DNA of 64,000 nt, taken from the NCBI RefSeq assembly GCF_014196845.1, contig NZ_JACIEM010000005.1, positions 372,001 through 436,000 on the forward strand, given 5' to 3'. Positions 27,906-37,054 of the stretch are shown in pieces (position 1 is the first letter of the stretch; each line of letters starts with the position of its first letter). Source of the stretch: Aurantimonas endophytica (GTDB taxonomy: Bacteria > Pseudomonadota > Alphaproteobacteria > Rhizobiales > Rhizobiaceae). Both the position numbers and the translations under genes were made by a program. The notes below the pieces were generated by a model. That model saw only the letters and a program-made list of their open reading frames with translations, was not told the origin of the DNA and made no database searches.

Positions 27906-28706
27906 ATGACCATGACTAAAACAGGCGAGTTCGACCGGGAAGACGGCGTGGCCGTGATGTGCACGCCGCCCATCGTGTCATCTGAGGAGTGGGAAGCCGC
28001 GCGCGAGCGGTTGCTCGTGAAGGAGAAGGCGCACACGCGGGCCGGCGACGCGCTGGCTGCCGAACGGCGGCGGATGCCGTGGACTGAAGTGGAGAAGACC
28101 TACCGTTTCGACGGGCCGCAGGGCGCGATGAGCCTCGCCGACCTGTTCGAGAGCCGTCGCCAGCTGATCGTCTACCGCGCCTTCTTCGAGCCCGGCGTGC
28201 TCGGCTGGCCGGACAATGCCTGCCGCGGCTGCTCGCTGGTGGCCGATCAGGTCGCGCATCTGGCGCATCTGAATGCCCGCGACACGACGCTGGCCTACGT
28301 CTCGCGCGCACCGCAGGCCGACATTGCGCGGCTGAAGGCGCAAAAGGGCTGGACGATGCCCTGGTACACGCTGACCGACGGCTTCGACGCAGATTTCGGC
28401 GTCGATCTCTGGCACGGCCACAATGTCTTCATTCGCGTTGGCGAGCGGATTTTCCGGACATACTTCATCAATGTCCGCGGCGACGAGGCGCTGGGCACGA
28501 CCTGGCAATTCCTCGACGCAACACCGCTCGGGCGGCAGGAGACCTGGGAGGACTCGCCCGAGGGCTATCCGCAGAGCCCGCCCTACAAATGGTGGAACTG
28601 GCACGATCTCTACGTGCCGGAGGCCACGACCGACCCGGAATGGGCAGCGGTGTCGGACGCCGGCGTCGCGAGCTTCCGCGCCCTCGAGGGAAGCGCGAAA
28701 CCATGA
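27906..28706 (+). CDS. DUF899 (thioredoxin-like fold) family protein
   Basis: ATG 27906 follows CCGGAGGCAG; 266 residues. The DUF899 hallmarks are present: FEPGVLGWPDNACRGCSL with a C-x2-C pair, RDTTLAYVSRAP, GWTMPWYT and the C-terminal PPYKWWNWHDLY. The fold is thioredoxin-like but the enzymatic role of the family is not established. It is transcribed away from the two-domain regulator, the usual layout for a regulated target. Its stop overlaps the start of a small membrane protein (ATGA). Confidence 0.88.
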   Translation: MTMTKTGEFDREDGVAVMCTPPIVSSEEWEAARERLLVKEKAHTRAGDALAAERRRMPWTEVEKTYRFDGPQGAMSLADLFESRRQLIVYRAFFEPGVLGWPDNACRGCSLVADQVAHLAHLNARDTTLAYVSRAPQADIARLKAQKGWTMPWYTLTDGFDADFGVDLWHGHNVFIRVGERIFRTYFINVRGDEALGTTWQFLDATPLGRQETWEDSPEGYPQSPPYKWWNWHDLYVPEATTDPEWAAVSDAGVASFRALEGSAKP

Positions 28707-28969
28707 CCGGCGCCTATCCGGCCCGGTCGCGCCGGGGCGCTGCGAGGGGACCGGGAATTCCGGCCGCCCAATGGCTGTCGCTGGCGGCGTCGCCGACCTT
28801 CGCTGCGATGGCTTTGGCAACGGCGGTGGGCGTAGCCCCGGCGGATGTCTGCGCGGCGGGGCAGGGCTCATGGCTTGGCGGCATGGTCCCGATGTACCTG
28901 CTGATGAGCGCCTTCCATACGGGGCCGTGGCTGACTTTGGCCGCCGGCCGGCGAAACCGCCGGCCGTGA
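28703..28969 (+). CDS. Small membrane protein coupled to DUF899
   Basis: ATG 28703 overlaps the DUF899 stop by four bases and gives 88 residues. A basic N-terminus (PARSRRGAARGP) is followed by two hydrophobic segments, about residues 22-44 and 56-80, with one cysteine between them. The last segment, MYLLMSAFHTGPWLTLAAG, has the look of small uncharacterised inner-membrane proteins of alphaproteobacteria. I recognise no function. The translational coupling supports it being a real gene. Confidence 0.6.
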   Translation: MTGAYPARSRRGAARGPGIPAAQWLSLAASPTFAAMALATAVGVAPADVCAAGQGSWLGGMVPMYLLMSAFHTGPWLTLAAGRRNRRP

Positions 28970-29000
28970 CAGGCGTGCGCTGGCAGCGGCCGGTCCGCCG

Positions 29001-29360
29001 TCAGCCGCAGCGAACCTGCGTCACCCGGTTCTCGTCATTGGTGTCGAGCGTCAGCCGGGTACCGACGAATTCCTGTGTGACGGGCTGGTTGGGGTAGAGG
29101 ATCCGCACGTCGGCCGCGCCGGTCATGGTCTTGGCCTGCTCGGTCGTCTGCAGGTTGGCGATCTGGCCGACCAGCGGGCGCGCAGCGCCGGCATTGCAGG
29201 CACCATCCATCGGGCCGGCGGGTGCCACACCGCCGATCGGCGCGCCTGCCATGGGGCCGCCCAGCCCGGGAGCCGGCGGCGCAGCCCGCTCGTTCGAGGT
29301 ACAGCCGGCGAGGGCGATCAGCGTCACCGTCAGCAAAGCCGGGCTCAAGGTCCGATTCAT
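29001..29360 (-). CDS. I78-family peptidase inhibitor lipoprotein
   Basis: ATG at 29360 gives 119 residues with a signal peptide and lipobox ALAGC (Cys near residue 20), so it is probably a periplasm-facing lipoprotein. A Gly/Pro/Ala-rich linker precedes the I78 domain, CNAGAARPLVGQ ... YPNQPVTQEFVGTRL, ending with the second conserved cysteine in VRCG. I78 proteins are small inhibitors related to Aspergillus elastase inhibitor. It is a single-gene unit on the minus strand; no partner peptidase is seen nearby. Confidence 0.85.
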   Translation of the reverse strand: MNRTLSPALLTVTLIALAGCTSNERAAPPAPGLGGPMAGAPIGGVAPAGPMDGACNAGAARPLVGQIANLQTTEQAKTMTGAADVRILYPNQPVTQEFVGTRLTLDTNDENRVTQVRCG

Positions 29361-29552
29361 GCCATATCCTTCGGTTGTGAATTGATGCTGGCGGGCCGAG
29401 AACCGCCTGATCGTGCGGAGTCTAGTGCACATGTTGGTGAAGGCCAAGAAATCGCCGTGCGGCGCTTCTTTGCGGGACGCAGGTGGCGACTATTTCCGGC
29501 TCCCGGAAGGCGATGATACCGTCACCCGTCAGTGTCCGATCGGAGAGCTCAG

Positions 29553-30557
29553 ATGAAGACCATCCTTGCCGCATGCGCGGCCTTTGCCGGAGTCGTCGCC
29601 ATGCCGGCCGTGGCCAGTGCCCAGGACGCCGAGTGCGGGAGCGTCAGCATCGCCTCGATGAACTGGGCGTCGGCGGAAGTCATGGCCGCCATCGACCAGT
29701 TCATCCTCGAGAACGGCTATGGCTGCGACGCCGTGCTGGTGCCCGGCGACACGATGCCGACCTTCACCTCGATGACCGAGAAGGCGGAGCCGGACGTGGC
29801 GCCGGAAATGTTCGTGAACCAGTTCCGCGAGCAGATCGACGCGGCGGTGGCGGACAACCGCATCGCCTATGCGGCGAAGGTGCTGGAGGACGGCAGCGAG
29901 GAGGGCTTCTGGATCCCGCAGTACATCGCCGATGCCCATCCCGACATTCAAAAGGTCTCCGACGCGCTGGCGCATCCCGAGTTGTTCCCATCGCCGGAGG
30001 ACCCGACCAAGGGGGCGATCTACAACTGTCCGGCCGGCTGGGGCTGCCAGATCATGGTGGGCAATCTCTTCAAGGCCTACGGCGCCGGCGAGAAGGGCTT
30101 CGATCTCGTCGACACAGGCTCGTCGGCGGGTCTCGACGGATCGATCGCCAAGGCCTTTTCGGACCAGACCGGTTGGCTGGGCTACTACTGGTCGCCGACG
30201 CCGATCATCGGGCGCTACCCGATGAAGATGCTCGAATGGGACGTGCCCTTCGACGAGGCCGAGTGGAAGTCCTGCACCACGCAGCCGGACTGCGCAGCGC
30301 CCAAGATCAACGCCTGGACGCCGGCCGAGGTCTACACGCTGGTGACCAAGGATCTTGCGGATAGCGCACCGCAGGCAGCGGCCTATCTCGACCGCCGGAC
30401 CTGGGGCAACGACACGGTCAACAAGCTGCTGGCCTGGAAGGACGAGAACCAGGCGACCGGCGAGGATACGGCGCTGTACTTCCTCGATACCGAGCCGGAA
30501 GTGTGGAAGGCCTGGGTCGCGCCGGAAGTCGCCGAGAAGGTCGAAGCGGCGCTCTGA
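29553..30557 (+). CDS. Glycine betaine/proline-type ABC transporter substrate-binding protein (OpuAC/ProX family)
   Basis: ATG 29553 starts a Sec signal (MKTILAACAAFAGVV, cleavage after ASA near residue 23); total 334 residues. The OpuAC domain shows SIASMNWASAEVMAAIDQFILE and TGWLGYYWSPTPIIGRY with the aromatic residues that form the ligand cage of betaine-binding proteins. No permease or ATPase gene adjoins it, so this is an orphan binding protein here. Ligand identity is inferred from the family. Confidence 0.87.
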   Translation: MKTILAACAAFAGVVAMPAVASAQDAECGSVSIASMNWASAEVMAAIDQFILENGYGCDAVLVPGDTMPTFTSMTEKAEPDVAPEMFVNQFREQIDAAVADNRIAYAAKVLEDGSEEGFWIPQYIADAHPDIQKVSDALAHPELFPSPEDPTKGAIYNCPAGWGCQIMVGNLFKAYGAGEKGFDLVDTGSSAGLDGSIAKAFSDQTGWLGYYWSPTPIIGRYPMKMLEWDVPFDEAEWKSCTTQPDCAAPKINAWTPAEVYTLVTKDLADSAPQAAAYLDRRTWGNDTVNKLLAWKDENQATGEDTALYFLDTEPEVWKAWVAPEVAEKVEAAL

Positions 30558-30585
30558 GGTACGTTTTCATCGACAGCGCGCGCTC

Positions 30586-31044
30586 TCAGAGCGCGCGCTT
30601 GAATCCGACATGGCTGCGCTCGAAGCCGAGCCGGTCGTAGAAGCGATGGGCGGCCTCGCGCTTCACGTTCGAGGTCAGCGTGATCACGTCGGCGCCGCGG
30701 GCGCGGCCTTCCTCCATTGCCCGCAGGACCATCGCCTCGCCGATCCGCTGCCCGCGCATCGCCGGATGGACCTGCACCGCCTCCAGAATGCAGCGCGTTG
30801 CGGCCCGGTACGGCAGGCTGCGGGCGATGACGATCTCGAACGTGCCGACCACGCGCCCCTCGATTTCGGCCACGAACAGGAATTCGGTTGCACTGGCCGC
30901 GATGCGCTCGAACTGGGCCTCGTAGAGCGGCAGATCCGCCGCTGCGCCGGTATCGATGGCGCCGCCGATGTCGTCTTCGGCAAGGAGTGCGACGATCGCG
31001 CTGACGTCTTCGCGCCTTGCCGGCCGGATCGTCGGAACCGTCAT
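30586..31044 (-). CDS. GNAT-family N-acetyltransferase
   Basis: The ATG at 31044 lies in the end of the upstream MAPEG gene (four-base overlap) and gives 152 residues. GNAT motif A reads VQVHPAMRGQRIGEAMV (R-G-x-R-I-G in the acetyl-CoA pocket), and motif B follows with AHRFYDRLGFERSH. Such small acetyltransferases modify small molecules or protein N-termini; the substrate is unknown. It forms a two-gene minus-strand unit with the MAPEG-type gene. Confidence 0.87.
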   Translation of the reverse strand: MTVPTIRPARREDVSAIVALLAEDDIGGAIDTGAAADLPLYEAQFERIAASATEFLFVAEIEGRVVGTFEIVIARSLPYRAATRCILEAVQVHPAMRGQRIGEAMVLRAMEEGRARGADVITLTSNVKREAAHRFYDRLGFERSHVGFKRAL

Positions 31045-31463
31045 GCCAGCGACATGACGCCGGCGGCCAGCACCGCGAGGCCGGCGCCGCCGAGCGCGAA
31101 GAAGGAGAGGGCGGTCCCTGCAACCCGCTGCCAGCGCGGCGCATCGGCGGCGGTGAAGTGCAGGGCATGGATGAACCGCCCGGCAATCAGCAACAGGCCC
31201 AGCAGATGGATCAGGAGCGGCGGCACGCCCATCAAGGCAAGAAGCAGCATCGCGATCAGCGTGGCCGGGATGAACTCCAGCGCATTGGCATGGCCACGCA
31301 TGACGCGGATCAGCCGCAGGTTGCCGCCGTCGCCGATGGAAACCTTCTCCGCCTGGCGCACGCGTCCGGTCTGCACCGCCAGCCACACCAGGATCAGGAT
31401 CGCGAGACCCGCGTAGATCGCGACTGCGCCGATCGCGGCGGCCAACGTGTCCGTCATGCCCAT
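31041..31463 (-). CDS. MAPEG-family membrane protein
   Basis: 140 residues with four hydrophobic helices. The MAPEG motifs are clear: RVRQAEKVSIGDGG, then RVMRGHANALEFIPATLIAM, then HLLGLLLIAGRFIHALHF. The R-x2-R-x-H-x-N-x2-E pattern binds glutathione in characterised members. Bacterial MAPEG proteins may act in glutathione or eicosanoid-like chemistry, but the role here is not known. ATG is at 31463, or two codons further in. Confidence 0.87.
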   Translation of the reverse strand: MGMTDTLAAAIGAVAIYAGLAILILVWLAVQTGRVRQAEKVSIGDGGNLRLIRVMRGHANALEFIPATLIAMLLLALMGVPPLLIHLLGLLLIAGRFIHALHFTAADAPRWQRVAGTALSFFALGGAGLAVLAAGVMSLA

Positions 31464-31656
31464 TCGTCATGCTCCATCAAAAGCTCGCGTCCCGGCATCG
31501 CCATTCGGGCCCGACCTTAAATCGATTACCCGCAGCGTCGGCCGTTCGCGGGAGTAGTTCTGCCGCGACGGATGGCGCCAAGACAAGAGGGCGGATCTTG
31601 CCTATCATCGCCTTATGCGATCAGGGTCGATCGGCCGGCGCGAAGAGGGGACTGCC

Positions 31657-32232
31657 ATGCTGATCCTGGTGACGGGGATGATCATCTTCCTCGGAATCCA
31701 TTCGGTGCGGATCTTTGCCGAATCCGCTCGCGATCGGATGATCGACCGCCTCGGGGAAGGCCGCTACAAAGGCGCCTACTCGGTGCTGTCGCTGGTCGGC
31801 ATCCTGCTGGTCGGCTACGGCTACGGCCAGGCGAAGATCGGCGGCCTGCCGCTGTGGGAAACGCCGGGCGGACTGCGGCATCTGGCGCTGGTTCTCGTGC
31901 CAGTGGCCTTCGTGCTGGTGGTGAGCGCCTACGTGCCGACCGGCCACATCAAGGCCGCCGTCCGGCATCCGATGGTGCTGGGCATTGCGCTGTGGGCGCT
32001 CGGTCATCTTCTTGCCAACGCTACCGCGGCCGATCTGGTCCTGTTCGGCGGCTTCCTGGGCTGGGGGATCGTCGACTACATCAACGCGCTCGGGCGCACC
32101 GGACCCGCCGCCAGACCCGTCGCGAGAGGCTATGGCGGCGACATCGCCGCGGTCGGTATCGGCCTCGTCCTCGCCGCGATATTCATCGGCGGCCTGCACG
32201 AATGGCTGTTCGGCGTTGCACCGATCGCCTGA
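31657..32232 (+). CDS. NnrU-family membrane protein
   Basis: ATG 31657 gives 191 residues (the frame runs 14 codons further upstream). Five hydrophobic helices; FLGIHSVRIF near the N-terminus and VRHPMVLGIALWALGHLLANA in the middle are the NnrU/isoprenoid-hydroxylase-like hallmarks with conserved histidines. In denitrifiers NnrU is linked to nitric-oxide metabolism, but stand-alone homologues are widespread. No denitrification gene is near, so a role in NO metabolism is not supported here. Confidence 0.85.
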   Translation: MLILVTGMIIFLGIHSVRIFAESARDRMIDRLGEGRYKGAYSVLSLVGILLVGYGYGQAKIGGLPLWETPGGLRHLALVLVPVAFVLVVSAYVPTGHIKAAVRHPMVLGIALWALGHLLANATAADLVLFGGFLGWGIVDYINALGRTGPAARPVARGYGGDIAAVGIGLVLAAIFIGGLHEWLFGVAPIA

Positions 32233-32352
32233 CCGAACGTGCCGCCAACCCTTTCATAGCCGTGAAAAGTCGTTAGAAGACGCCCATGACGTGCAGGCGT
32301 CCGCCGGACCCGGTGGAGCGACCACGCAGCCTTATCGCAAAAGAGTGGGTGG

Positions 32353-33396
32353 ATGAGCGACGACAGTTTTATCCGGGAAGTCAACGAGGAACTGCGCCAG
32401 GACAAGGTCCAGGAGGCCTGGTCGAAGTTCGGCCGCTGGCTGCTGATCGGCGTTGCCATCCTGCTCGTTGCGACCGCTGCCTATGTCGGCTGGGACCGCT
32501 ACCAGGCAGCCCAGGCCAATGTCTCGGGCGACCGGTATCTTGTGGCACTCGATCTGGCTGCCGCCGGCCAGCCGGACGAAGCCGTCGCGGCGCTAGAGGC
32601 GTTGATCGCGGATGGTCATGGCGCCTATCCGGATCTGGCGCGGATGCGCATCGGTTCGGTTCGGGAGGCACAGGGGCAGCCCCAGGAGGCCGTCGCGGCT
32701 TTCGACGCCGTTGCCGGTGACTCCAGCGCGCCGCAGCCGATCCGCGACATGGCGGCGGTACGTGCGGCCTACATCCTCGTCGACAGCGGTACGGTCGACG
32801 ACGTGCGTGCCCGCGTCGAGCGGCTTACCGGCGACAGCGAGCCGCTGCGGTTCCCGGCGCGGGAAGCCATCGCGCTGGCTGCCTGGAAGGCCGGCGACAC
32901 CGAGACCGCATCCGGCCTGTTCCAGCAGCTCGTCGACGATGCGGGGGCATCCAACGGCATTTCGGCCCGGGCCCGGCTGATGCTTGACGTCATCGCGTCA
33001 GGGGCACCGGCCGCCGAAGGCGCTGCCCCCGCAGCGCCGCAGCCGACGGCCGACCAGCCTGCGGCCGAAGCGCCGGTGCCGCCGGCCCAGCCCGCAGCGC
33101 CGGCCACGCCGGCTCCGCCGGCGACGGGTGCCGCCGCGCCTGAAAACGGCCTGGCACCGGACACCGCAACGCCGGCAACCGGCATGCCGGCCGCCGGTGC
33201 CGCGCCGACGGTGACCCTGCCGACGACGGATCTCGGTCTCGGCGGCGCGGACGTGCTACCCTCGGGCGCTGCCCCGGCTGTCGAAGATGCGGCGCCTGCG
33301 AGCGATACCCCGGAACCATCCGGCACCCCGCCGGCAGTGTCCGAGCCCGCCGCGCCCGCCGGCGATCCGGTGGCGCCCCAGGGCACCGTGAACTAG
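32353..33396 (+). CDS. YfgM-like membrane-anchored tetratricopeptide protein with long Ala/Pro tail
   Basis: 347 residues. Residues 1-25 are a charged cytosolic segment ([15 protein letters not shown]), then one membrane helix at about 29-47 and a TPR_21-type domain to about residue 215 ([18 protein letters not shown]). The remaining 130 residues are Ala/Pro/Thr-rich low complexity. The YfgM/TPR_21 family attaches to the SecYEG translocon and is usually found directly upstream of der, as here (64 bp). The long tail is not a standard part of YfgM. Confidence 0.83.
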   Translation: MSDDSFIREVNEELRQDKVQEAWSKFGRWLLIGVAILLVATAAYVGWDRYQAAQANVSGDRYLVALDLAAAGQPDEAVAALEALIADGHGAYPDLARMRIGSVREAQGQPQEAVAAFDAVAGDSSAPQPIRDMAAVRAAYILVDSGTVDDVRARVERLTGDSEPLRFPAREAIALAAWKAGDTETASGLFQQLVDDAGASNGISARARLMLDVIASGAPAAEGAAPAAPQPTADQPAAEAPVPPAQPAAPATPAPPATGAAAPENGLAPDTATPATGMPAAGAAPTVTLPTTDLGLGGADVLPSGAAPAVEDAAPASDTPEPSGTPPAVSEPAAPAGDPVAPQGTVN

Positions 33397-33460
33397 AATT
33401 TTTCCGGCGACGGGCTCACAGCCCGCCGCCCCATCGCTCCGGAGGAGCGCGGAGACCTCG

Positions 33461-34897
33461 ATGGTCACCATTGCCATTATCGGCCGACCCAATGTCGGCA
33501 AATCGACGCTGTTCAACCGCCTCGTCGGCAAGCGCCTGGCGCTGGTCGACGACCGGCCGGGCGTCACGCGCGACCGTCGCTCCGGCGAGGCCTCGCTGAT
33601 GGATCTCGAGTTTGAGATCATCGACACGGCCGGCCTGGAGATCACCGGGGCGGAAACGCTGGAAGGGCGCATGCGCGCCCAGACCGAGATCGCCATCGCT
33701 GCGGCCGACTGCGTCCTGTTCATGGTCGACGTGAAGGTCGGTCTGACGCCGCAGGATCTGGATTTCGCCGAGCTGTGCCGGCGGACCGCCGCCAAGGTGA
33801 TCCTCGTCGCCAACAAGGCCGAGGCGCGCGGGGCGGAGTCCGGCGTGCTGGATGCCTATTCGCTCGGGCTGGGCGAGCCGATCGGCATCTCGGCCGAGCA
33901 TGGCATGGGCATGGCCGAGCTGCGGGACGCGCTGGTTGAGGCGCTTGGTGTGGAGGCCTTTGCCGATCCGCTGGCCGAAGACGAGCCGGAATGGTGGGAA
34001 GAGGAAGCGCCCGAACTCGTTGCAGAAGGCGAAGACGGCGAGGAGCCCGAGGCGCCGCCCTACGACGACACCAAGCCGCTGCGGATCGCCATCGTCGGAC
34101 GCCCGAACGCTGGCAAGTCGACGCTGATCAACCGCTTTCTCGGCGAAGACCGCATGTTGACCGGCCCGGAGGCCGGCATCACCCGCGACTCGATCTCGGT
34201 CGAGTGGGACTGGCGCGGCCGCAAGATCCGGATGTTCGACACGGCGGGTCTGCGCCGCAAGGCCCGGATCCAGGAGAAGCTCGAGAAGCTGTCGGTGGCC
34301 GACGCGCTGCGGGCGATCAAATATGCGGAGATCGTGGTCATCGTCTTCGACGTGACCATCCCGTTCGAGCGCCAGGACATGTCGATCGTCGACCTTATCG
34401 TGCGCGAGGGGCGGGCGCCGGTGATTGCCTTCAACAAATGGGACCTGATCGAGGACCGCCAGCCGGTGCTGGCGGAACTGCGGGAGAAGACCGAACGGCT
34501 GCTGCCGCAGGCGCGGGGCGTCAAGGCGGTCACCGTGTCGGGCGAGACCGGCGAGGGGATCGACCGGTTGATGAAGGCCATCGTCGAAACCCACGAAGTC
34601 TGGAACCGCCGGATCTCGACGGCAAAGCTTAACCAGTGGCTGAGTCGGACGATCGGCCACCACCCGCCGCCGGCTGTCGCGGGGCGACGGGTTAACATCA
34701 AGTATATGACGCAGGTTAAGAGCCGGCCACCGACCTTCATGATTTCGACATCCCGCCCGGAGGCTCTGGGGACATCATATACCCGCTATCTAATCAATGG
34801 TTTACGGGAAAGCTTCGAGCTTTTCGGGGTGCCGATCCGCCTCGGATTGCGCAAAACCGACAACCCCTTCGCGCCAAAACGCAAGCGTCCGTCTTGA
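33461..34897 (+). CDS. der: Ribosome-assembly GTPase Der (EngA)
   Basis: 478 residues with two consecutive GTPase domains. The G1 loops are GRPNVGKST at residues 8-16 and GRPNAGKST near 212-220; the G3 loops are DTAGLE and DTAGLR; the second domain has FNKWD as G4. A KH-like C-terminal domain follows ([16 protein letters not shown]). Der is needed for 50S subunit maturation. An acidic linker of about 35 residues between the G domains ([19 protein letters not shown]) is longer than in E. coli but common in alphaproteobacteria. Confidence 0.96.
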   Translation: MVTIAIIGRPNVGKSTLFNRLVGKRLALVDDRPGVTRDRRSGEASLMDLEFEIIDTAGLEITGAETLEGRMRAQTEIAIAAADCVLFMVDVKVGLTPQDLDFAELCRRTAAKVILVANKAEARGAESGVLDAYSLGLGEPIGISAEHGMGMAELRDALVEALGVEAFADPLAEDEPEWWEEEAPELVAEGEDGEEPEAPPYDDTKPLRIAIVGRPNAGKSTLINRFLGEDRMLTGPEAGITRDSISVEWDWRGRKIRMFDTAGLRRKARIQEKLEKLSVADALRAIKYAEIVVIVFDVTIPFERQDMSIVDLIVREGRAPVIAFNKWDLIEDRQPVLAELREKTERLLPQARGVKAVTVSGETGEGIDRLMKAIVETHEVWNRRISTAKLNQWLSRTIGHHPPPAVAGRRVNIKYMTQVKSRPPTFMISTSRPEALGTSYTRYLINGLRESFELFGVPIRLGLRKTDNPFAPKRKRPS

Positions 34898-34912
34898 AAT
34901 CACCACGTTCTG

Positions 34913-34933
34913 TTAACCAAGAACTAAGGTTAA
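34913..34933 (+). promoter_or_regulatory. Candidate CtrA-type palindrome TTAACC-N9-GGTTAA
   Basis: TTAACC (34913-34918) and its inverted copy GGTTAA (34928-34933) are nine bases apart, 57 bp before the start of the SleB-type hydrolase gene. TTAACC(A) is the half-site of the alphaproteobacterial cell-cycle regulator CtrA. The published full site is TTAA-N7-TTAA; in this sequence the TTAA cores are further apart, so this would be two head-to-head half-sites. The CtrA assignment is inference. Confidence 0.45.
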
Positions 34934-34941
34934 TGGGGAAT

Positions 34942-34962
34942 GTTCAACGACAGCCGTTGAAC
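34942..34962. repeat. Perfect 8-bp inverted repeat upstream of the hydrolase
   Basis: GTTCAACG (34942-34949) and CGTTGAAC (34955-34962) form a perfect stem with a five-base loop. It lies between der and the hydrolase gene, right after the TTAACC palindrome. No T-tract follows, so an operator or leader hairpin is as likely as a terminator. Confidence 0.5.
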
Positions 34963-34989
34963 GAAATGCCAAAGACGATGGGGACATGA

Positions 34990-36168
34990 ATGGGGGATGA
35001 GGGGCTGCAGGCCGCACCGCGCGTACAAGCTCGGACATTGAAGCGCGCGCTCCGCGCCGCCGTTCTCTGTGCAGGCACTGCAGTGATCGTCACCGTCTCC
35101 ACTGGCAGCATCGCCTATCAGGACATGACGAGCACTCTCGGCGGCGTCAAACAGGCAAATCGCTGGCAAGCCTATTTCGTTCCATCCCCCGCCGGATCGA
35201 TCGAAGCCGCGGAGATCGCCTTCGTCGGTCCTCGGCGCGGAGAGCTTCCGGAAGGCGCGGGCGTACGTGCCGGCGACGGTGCTCTCTTCACCCTCGATGC
35301 ACCGCAGAAGGCTTTCGCGGCACCCGACGAAAGCCGCGTGCGCCGCGCCGAGAAGGGTGCCCGCGTCATCTCGCTCGCACCCGCCGAGTCGCTGCCGCCG
35401 CGCGGCTTCTCCGCCGGCTCGATCCTGGAGCGGCAGAGCCTGCTCGGACCGAGGGTCATAGGCCCCGCCGAGCGGGTGCGCCTCGCCTTTTCCAAGGTGA
35501 CACAGACGACCCAGGAAGCGATGACCGTCGCGATGAATTTCCAGCTCAAGGGCCCGCCGAAGATCCTTGACGACGGCGGCGTCATGCTGGCTTCGCTGAA
35601 GCCGTCGACCGACGATACCGGCGCCCTTGGCTATGCGCCTTCCGGCCGCACCACCTCGCTCTTCGAGAATATCCTCAAGGAACAGCCGGAAGCCTTCGTC
35701 CCGCCGATCGGCGACAAGGATCATGCGTGGGCGGCGACGCCCTTGGCCGCCAGCGCGTTCAGCGCCAAGGAGCAGAACTGCCTCGCCAACGGCATCTATT
35801 TCGAGGCGCGCGGCGAATCCACGACAGGCCAGGCGGCCGTCGCGCAGGTGATCCTCAACCGTGTGCGCAATCCGGCCTATCCAAAGACGATCTGCGGCGT
35901 CGTCTACCAGAACAAGAACTGGCGCAATCGCTGCCAGTTCTCCTTCGCCTGCGACGGCAGCCGTCCACGCGTCGCCGACCGTAGCGCCTGGTCGCGCGCA
36001 AAGCGCGTCGCCGAGCAGGTCACCAAGGGCGATATCTGGCTGAACGAGGTCGGGTCGGCGACCCATTATCACGCCACTTACGTGCATCCGCGCTGGGCGA
36101 GCGCGATGGAGCGTGTCGACAAGATCGGCAAGCACATCTTCTACCGCACCTTCAACGGCGGCTGGTAA
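34990..36168 (+). CDS. SleB-family cell wall hydrolase
   Basis: 392 residues from ATG 34990. A signal-anchor helix lies at about residues 22-42, followed by a poorly conserved periplasmic region to about 255. The Hydrolase_2 (SleB) domain occupies residues of about 257-392: NCLANGIYFEARGES with the catalytic Glu near 272, AVAQVILNRVRNP, CQFSFACDG and ATHYHATYVHP. In rhizobia such lytic transglycosylase-like proteins act in peptidoglycan remodelling during the cell cycle, consistent with the CtrA-like palindrome upstream. Confidence 0.88.
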   Translation: MGDEGLQAAPRVQARTLKRALRAAVLCAGTAVIVTVSTGSIAYQDMTSTLGGVKQANRWQAYFVPSPAGSIEAAEIAFVGPRRGELPEGAGVRAGDGALFTLDAPQKAFAAPDESRVRRAEKGARVISLAPAESLPPRGFSAGSILERQSLLGPRVIGPAERVRLAFSKVTQTTQEAMTVAMNFQLKGPPKILDDGGVMLASLKPSTDDTGALGYAPSGRTTSLFENILKEQPEAFVPPIGDKDHAWAATPLAASAFSAKEQNCLANGIYFEARGESTTGQAAVAQVILNRVRNPAYPKTICGVVYQNKNWRNRCQFSFACDGSRPRVADRSAWSRAKRVAEQVTKGDIWLNEVGSATHYHATYVHPRWASAMERVDKIGKHIFYRTFNGGW

Positions 36169-36303
36169 GCCCGCCGGCACCGTCCACCGACGGGCACGGC
36201 GCCGCGGTGTCTCCGGCGGCGCGGGCGGAGAAAACGTTTTCGCTCCACGCCCTCATGCTGTAGAGCCGGCCTTTCCCTCCCGCGTTCCAAACGGTCGGAA
36301 TCC

Positions 36304-36942
36304 ATGGCTCAGAACACCAAGCGTCTCTTCGAGATACTCACCGCCCAGCCGGTCGTGCCCGTCGTTGCGGTGGAGACCGCGGCCGAAGGCGTCGATCTGG
36401 CGCGCGCTCTCGTCGCCGGCGGTATCCGCTCGATCGAGGTGACGTTGCGCACGCCTGCGGCCCTCGACGCGATCCGCGCCATCTCCGAGGCTGTGCCCGA
36501 GGCGATCTGTGGTGCGGGCACCGTCCTGACGCCGAAGCAGCTCGACCAGGCGGAAGCGGCAGGCGCCAAGTTCATCGTCTCGCCTGGCGCGACGATGGAG
36601 CTGCTCGACGCGGCCCGTTCGTCGAGCGTGCCGCTGCTGCCCGGCTCGGCGACGGCCAGCGAGCTGATGGCGATGATCGAGGAAGGCTACGAGATCCTGA
36701 AGTTCTTCCCGGCACAGCAGATCGGCGGCGCGGCATTCCTGCGCTCCATCGCAACGGTCTTCCCGTCGCTGCGCTTCTGCCCCACGGGCGGCATTTCGAT
36801 CGACAACGTGCGCGACTATCTCGCCCTGCCGAACGTGATCTGCGTCGGCGGCTCCTGGCTCGCACCAAAAGCCGCCGTCGCGGCCGGGGACTGGGACACC
36901 GTCACCCGCCTCGCCCGCGAGGCCGCCGCGCTCGCCGCCTGA
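36304..36942 (+). CDS. eda: 2-dehydro-3-deoxy-6-phosphogluconate (KDPG) aldolase
   Basis: 212 residues. The catalytic Glu45 and Arg49 (IEVTLRT) and the Schiff-base Lys133 (EILKFFPAQ) fall at exactly the E. coli KDPG aldolase positions; CPTGGIS is the phosphate-binding loop. It splits KDPG to pyruvate and glyceraldehyde-3-phosphate in the Entner-Doudoroff pathway. No other pathway gene (edd, zwf) is adjacent. It is a single-gene unit with 135 bp upstream. Confidence 0.94.
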   Translation: MAQNTKRLFEILTAQPVVPVVAVETAAEGVDLARALVAGGIRSIEVTLRTPAALDAIRAISEAVPEAICGAGTVLTPKQLDQAEAAGAKFIVSPGATMELLDAARSSSVPLLPGSATASELMAMIEEGYEILKFFPAQQIGGAAFLRSIATVFPSLRFCPTGGISIDNVRDYLALPNVICVGGSWLAPKAAVAAGDWDTVTRLAREAAALAA

Positions 36943-36953
36943 GGCGGGCGTAT

Positions 36954-36974
36954 CCTGCCTTCGTGAAGGGCAGG
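36954..36974 (+). terminator. Weak hairpin after eda
   Basis: CCTGCC (36954-36959) pairs with GGCAGG (36969-36974), extended by TT/AA with one bulged G, 12 bp after the aldolase stop. No T-tract follows, so termination is possible but not strongly supported. Confidence 0.3.
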
Positions 36975-37054
36975 TGATGGGCTGCCGGCAGGTCGCTACG
37001 CCTCCTCGAATTCCGCTTGCGCCGGCTCGTCGGCACGGCTAGGTTCCGGCCGTT

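Noticed and set aside
33406-33430. Inverted repeat with one mismatch between the YfgM-like gene and der
   Set aside because: It is GC-rich with a three-base loop and no T-tract, and a further small dyad overlaps the ribosome-binding region; too weak to call a terminator.
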